A stretch of 8,990 bases of DNA from CAZGRP01 sp964527995 (lineage in GTDB: Bacteria > Zhuqueibacterota > Zhuqueibacteria > Oceanimicrobiales > CAZGRP01), in NCBI GenBank assembly GCA_964527995.1, contig CAZGRP010000103.1, positions 1 to 8,990 of the forward strand. The letters are read 5' to 3'. The translations under genes and the position numbers were made by a program. Numbering within the stretch: the first letter of the stretch is position 1; each line of letters opens with the position of its first letter. The notes under the pieces were generated by a model, which worked only from the letters and a program-made list of their open reading frames with translations, was not told where the DNA came from and made no database searches. This document shows positions 6,543 through 8,990 of the stretch, piece after piece.

Positions 6543-7993
6543 GACCAACACTCAGATTTCTGGACGAGAAGCTGATCGAACGAATCATCGCAGAAGCGAT
6601 CGATGTCCTCTCCAACCTTGGTGTGCAGATCAACAACGCGGAGGTCTTGTCGCTTTTGTCAGATCACGGCGCAACGGTGGAGAAGGCCACCCAGCAGGTA
6701 AAGTTGCCGGCGGAGCTTATTGAGAAGTCGCTGGCAGCCTCACCCGAGTCGTTTCGGCTCTTCGATGTTCTTGGAAACCAAACGCACTTGTTTGCCGAGC
6801 AAAACGTCTATTTCACTCCGGGATCTGCGGCCTTGCACATTCTGGATTCAGCGACAGGAGAGATTCGCAAGCCAGTGACGGCGGATTATATTCGATATGC
6901 AAAAATCGTCGGCCAGCTTGCTCACATTGCCTCACAGAGTACCGCATTTATCCCGGCGGACGTCCACGAAATGATTTCCGATAGCTACCGGCTCTTCCTC
7001 AGCCTGCTCTATTGCGAAAAGCCGGTGGTCACCGGCGCCTTCACGGCAGAGGCGTTCACTGTGATGAAAGACCTGCAACTGGTTGTACGGGGAACCGAGG
7101 AGGCGCTTCGCGACCAGCCGCTGACCATCTTCTCGTGCTGTCCGAGCTCGCCGCTGAAGTGGAGTGACATGACCTCGCAGAATGTCTTGGACTGCGCTCG
7201 CTCCGGCATCCCGGTGGAATTCGTCTCGATGCCTCTCTCCGGGTTTGTGGCTCCGGTGACTCTGGTCGGCACCCTGGTTCAGCATACTGCCGAGACCCTC
7301 AGCGGCATTGTCATCCACCAGCTCGCCAGGCCCGGCGCCCCGCTTCTCTACGGCGGATCTCCTGCCATATTCGATGTCCGCTATGAAACGACGCCGATGG
7401 GGGCGATTGAAACCATGATGATCGATTGCGCCTACAACGAGATCGGCAAACACCTTGGACTGCCAACCCAGGCATACATCTCGCTCAGCGACGCCAAACA
7501 GCTCGACGCTCAGGCCGGGCTCGAGAGCGGAGTCGGAGCGGTCCTTGCCGCTATGGCCGGCATCAACAATATCTCCGGGCCGGGGATGCTCGATTTTGAA
7601 AGCTGCCAGAGTCTCGAAAAGCTTGTGTTGGACAATGAGATTTGTGGCATGGCCCACAGAGTGGTTCGCGGAATCGAACCAAAGGAAGACTTCCCAGCCC
7701 GGCCGCTCTTGGAGGAGCTTCTCGAGCAAGAGCACCTTCTGATTTCGAAACACACTCGCCGCTATCTGAAGGAGGAGCAGTTCATGCCGGGAGCGGTGAT
7801 CGATCGGGCCAACCGGCCGCGCTGGGTCGAAGAAGGCTCGTCAACGCTGGAGGAACGGGCGAGTCGTGAAGTGCAACGGTTGCTGCAGAGCTATGAACCG
7901 TCGCGATTAAGCGAAGACAAAAAGCGTGAGCTGATCAAACGGATGGAGGCCGAGGCTCGCCGCTACGGGCAGGATCGCTTGCCGGACCGGTGA
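6539..7993 (+). CDS. MttB-superfamily corrinoid-dependent methyltransferase, non-pyrrolysine
   Basis: A 484-residue, cytosolic enzyme of the trimethylamine methyltransferase (MttB) superfamily. Family features include the N-terminal helical lead (L-S-N-L-G-V-Q-I-N-N, 24-33), Y-F-T-P-G-S (91-96), K-P-V-V-T-G-A-F (161-168), S-S-P-L-K-W-S (203-209), P-L-S-G (232-235), L-L-Y-G-G-S-P (269-275) and L-S-D-A-K-Q-L-D-A-Q-A-G (316-327), with length as usual. True trimethylamine enzymes carry a UAG-encoded pyrrolysine near this last block. No in-frame TAG occurs here, so it belongs with the non-Pyl members such as MtgB, which demethylate quaternary amines like glycine betaine. It should transfer a methyl group from such a substrate to Co(I) of the corrinoid protein encoded at 8204. 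GAGGAG sits before the ATG, which overlaps the preceding TGA. The substrate cannot be fixed from sequence. Confidence 0.94.
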   Translation: MRPTLRFLDEKLIERIIAEAIDVLSNLGVQINNAEVLSLLSDHGATVEKATQQVKLPAELIEKSLAASPESFRLFDVLGNQTHLFAEQNVYFTPGSAALHILDSATGEIRKPVTADYIRYAKIVGQLAHIASQSTAFIPADVHEMISDSYRLFLSLLYCEKPVVTGAFTAEAFTVMKDLQLVVRGTEEALRDQPLTIFSCCPSSPLKWSDMTSQNVLDCARSGIPVEFVSMPLSGFVAPVTLVGTLVQHTAETLSGIVIHQLARPGAPLLYGGSPAIFDVRYETTPMGAIETMMIDCAYNEIGKHLGLPTQAYISLSDAKQLDAQAGLESGVGAVLAAMAGINNISGPGMLDFESCQSLEKLVLDNEICGMAHRVVRGIEPKEDFPARPLLEELLEQEHLLISKHTRRYLKEEQFMPGAVIDRANRPRWVEEGSSTLEERASREVQRLLQSYEPSRLSEDKKRELIKRMEAEARRYGQDRLPDR

Positions 7994-8019
7994 AGATAGA
8001 TTGACGCACTCATTTGTGG

Positions 8020-8165
8020 GGGGCTGTCCAGAAAGCGCAATCTTGTGTCATTGCCGCGGAAGCGGGAATCTATAACATGTTGGTTTTTAAGGACTCCTTC
8101 TCCCTGCTTTCGCGAGGACAAGCTTTGCAGGAATGAGGGTAATTCTCGACTTCTTGGACAGCCCC
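8020..8165. repeat. MITE-like palindromic element between methyltransferase and corrinoid-protein genes
   Basis: Outer arms GGGGCTGTCCAGAAAG (8020-8035) and CTTCTTGGACAGCCCC (8150-8165) are inverted copies matching at 14 of 16 positions, 11 of them consecutive. Inside, TCATTGCCGC (8048-8057) and GCAGGAATGA (8127-8136) pair at 8 of 10, and TTGCCGC-GGAA-GCGGGAA (8051-8068) makes its own hairpin. The whole 146 bases can fold as one long branched stem on either strand. It resembles the dispersed TCATTCCCGC/GCGGGAA repeats found in many bacterial genomes. No transposase is encoded and I cannot define a target-site duplication. As RNA it would sit between two cotranscribed genes and could stabilise, process or partly terminate the message; no T-run follows. 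Confidence 0.8.
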
Positions 8166-8203
8166 GTAGGAGCAGCACGTTTCTCAACAGATGAGGAGAC
8201 TCC

Positions 8204-8839
8204 ATGGACCTTCTGATCAGCATTTCAGCGGCGTTGCAAAGGGGAGAGGATGAGGAGGTGGTGGCGTTCATCGAGCGGGCACTCGAACAGAAAATCCCTC
8301 CGGTCGACATCCTCACCATGGGCATGATTGCTGGCATGAACGTCATCGGCGAAAAGTTCGGTCAGCACGAGATCTTTCTCCCCGATGTCCTGCTTGCGGC
8401 CAAAGCGATGCAGGCGGGGATGGATCGGCTGAAACCGCTGCTTGCTGGCGAAGAGATCCCCAGCAGGGGGAAAATCGTGTTGGGTACGGTGCGCGGTGAT
8501 CTCCATGACATCGGCAAGAATCTTGTGGGCATCATGCTCCGGGGTGCCGGATTTGAGGTCATCGATTTGGGAAGAGACGTTTCGCCCGAGCAATTCGTAG
8601 AGACGGCCGAAAAAGAGCGTGCGGATGTGATCGGCATGTCGGCACTTCTGACCACCACCATGCATGGCATGAAGCGAGTCATCGAATTGCTCAGCGAGAA
8701 AAGCCTGAATGGCAAGACAAAGACCATTGTCGGAGGCGCCGCGGTTTCGGCGGACTTCGCCCGGGAGATCGGTGCCGATTCCTACGCCTACGATGCCGCC
8801 AAGGCTGTTGAATGCGTGAAGGAGCTGGTCAACCTGTAA
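8204..8839 (+). CDS. Corrinoid-binding methyl-carrier protein (MttC/MtbC type)
   Basis: A 211-residue, full-length member of the small corrinoid protein family. Residues 1-85 form the helical cap domain (B12-binding-2), including M-I-A-G-M-N-V-I-G-E-K-F and F-L-P-D-V-L-L-A-A-K-A-M. Residues 88-211 form the Rossmann-like cobalamin domain. The cobalt-ligand signature G-D-L-H-D-I-G-K-N is at 98-106, with H101 as the lower axial ligand. S146 in M-S-A-L-L-T-T-T-M and the G177-G178-A-A-V turn complete the nucleotide-loop pocket. It should accept a methyl group from the MttB-like enzyme upstream and pass it to a second methyltransferase (to tetrahydrofolate or a thiol), which is not seen here. AGGAGA at 8194-8199 is a good ribosome site, so it can be translated independently despite the 210-base gap containing the palindromic element. 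Confidence 0.96.
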   Translation: MDLLISISAALQRGEDEEVVAFIERALEQKIPPVDILTMGMIAGMNVIGEKFGQHEIFLPDVLLAAKAMQAGMDRLKPLLAGEEIPSRGKIVLGTVRGDLHDIGKNLVGIMLRGAGFEVIDLGRDVSPEQFVETAEKERADVIGMSALLTTTMHGMKRVIELLSEKSLNGKTKTIVGGAAVSADFAREIGADSYAYDAAKAVECVKELVNL

Positions 8840-8922
8840 ACCGAAGCACGAGGGTGCGAAGTCGGCACGGAACAGCAAGACGTATACCAGGCTACCTCGC
8901 AGCACCGAAGCGCAAGCTGGAT

Positions 8923-8990
8923 ATGGGGGAACTGATCGGTTCGGTGGGGAAGAGGGTGTTGTCGGTGATCGGCAAATCCATTTCCCATTT
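8923..8990 (+). CDS. Possible start of a further gene, cut by the window edge
   Basis: An ATG at 8923 opens a frame that stays open for 22 codons to the end (M-G-E-L-I-G-S-V-G-K-R-V-L-S-V-I-G-K). The same frame is open back to a GTG at 8854, 15 bases after the corrinoid-protein stop and preceded by CGAGG, which is an alternative start. The visible part is an amphipathic stretch with no recognisable family. Position alone suggests membership of the methyl-transfer operon. Confidence 0.3.
   Translation, partial: MGELIGSVGKRVLSVIGKSISH

Noticed and set aside
7460..7530. Pyrrolysine (in-frame TAG) in the MttB-like gene
   Set aside because: The frame reads through the L-S-D-A-K block with sense codons only, and the single stop is the TGA at 7991-7993.
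6932..7753. 273-codon open frame on the minus strand
   Set aside because: It lies wholly inside the well-supported MttB-like gene, has no family motifs and is a codon-bias shadow.
8225..8905. 226-codon open frame on the minus strand
   Set aside because: It is antisense to the corrinoid protein with its clear GDLHDIGKN motif; the translation is rich in His, Arg and Leu without domains.
1..8990. CRISPR arrays, tRNA, rRNA, transposase or phage genes
   Set aside because: No regularly spaced direct repeats, cloverleaf-like segments or transposase motifs were seen on either strand.

Overview
The window reads as chromosomal DNA from an uncultured, probably soil or sediment, bacterium. The membrane-anchored Ser/Thr kinases that open with MIGK and carry either a TolB-like/TPR or a TolB beta-propeller sensor half are typical of Acidobacteriota and related phyla (Aminicenantes-like and similar lineages). 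The phylum call is inference from protein style only. Every gene I can support is on the + strand. Base composition climbs along the window: sampled lines give roughly 40% GC in the first 700 bases, about 50% in the large kinase and about 60-70% in much of the methyltransferase gene.

Left part (1-3660): a run of eukaryote-like kinase genes. It starts with the C-terminal TPR half of a protein cut by the window edge. A complete kinase-TM-TolB-like-TPR receptor follows (724-3048). Joined to its stop codon by an ATGA overlap is a third kinase gene that has decayed. It keeps the MIGK start, then jumps to the alphaC/beta4 region, and then shows beta-propeller fragments in different frames out to about 3560-3600. 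The apparent intergenic stretch before 3663 is therefore mostly kinase debris.

Middle part (3663-6095): a 252-residue protein made of two tandem ABM-like (dimeric alpha-beta barrel) units, a 115-residue protein I cannot assign, an 816-base stretch with no convincing gene, and a stand-alone STAS anti-sigma-factor antagonist.

Right part (6180-8990): a 120-residue degenerate mini-kinase overlaps by ATGA the start of an MttB-superfamily corrinoid methyltransferase that has no amber (pyrrolysine) codon. A 146-bp MITE-like inverted repeat then precedes a cognate corrinoid-binding protein of the MttC/MtbC type. These last two genes form a methyl-transfer pair: the MttB-like enzyme should move a methyl group from a quaternary or tertiary amine onto the cobalt of the corrinoid protein. 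The substrate, the acceptor-side methyltransferase and the reductive activase are not in the window. A possible further gene begins at 8923 and runs off the end.

The most unusual features are the translationally coupled kinase remnant in front of the methyltransferase, the palindromic element between methyltransferase and corrinoid protein, and the multi-frame kinase pseudogene.
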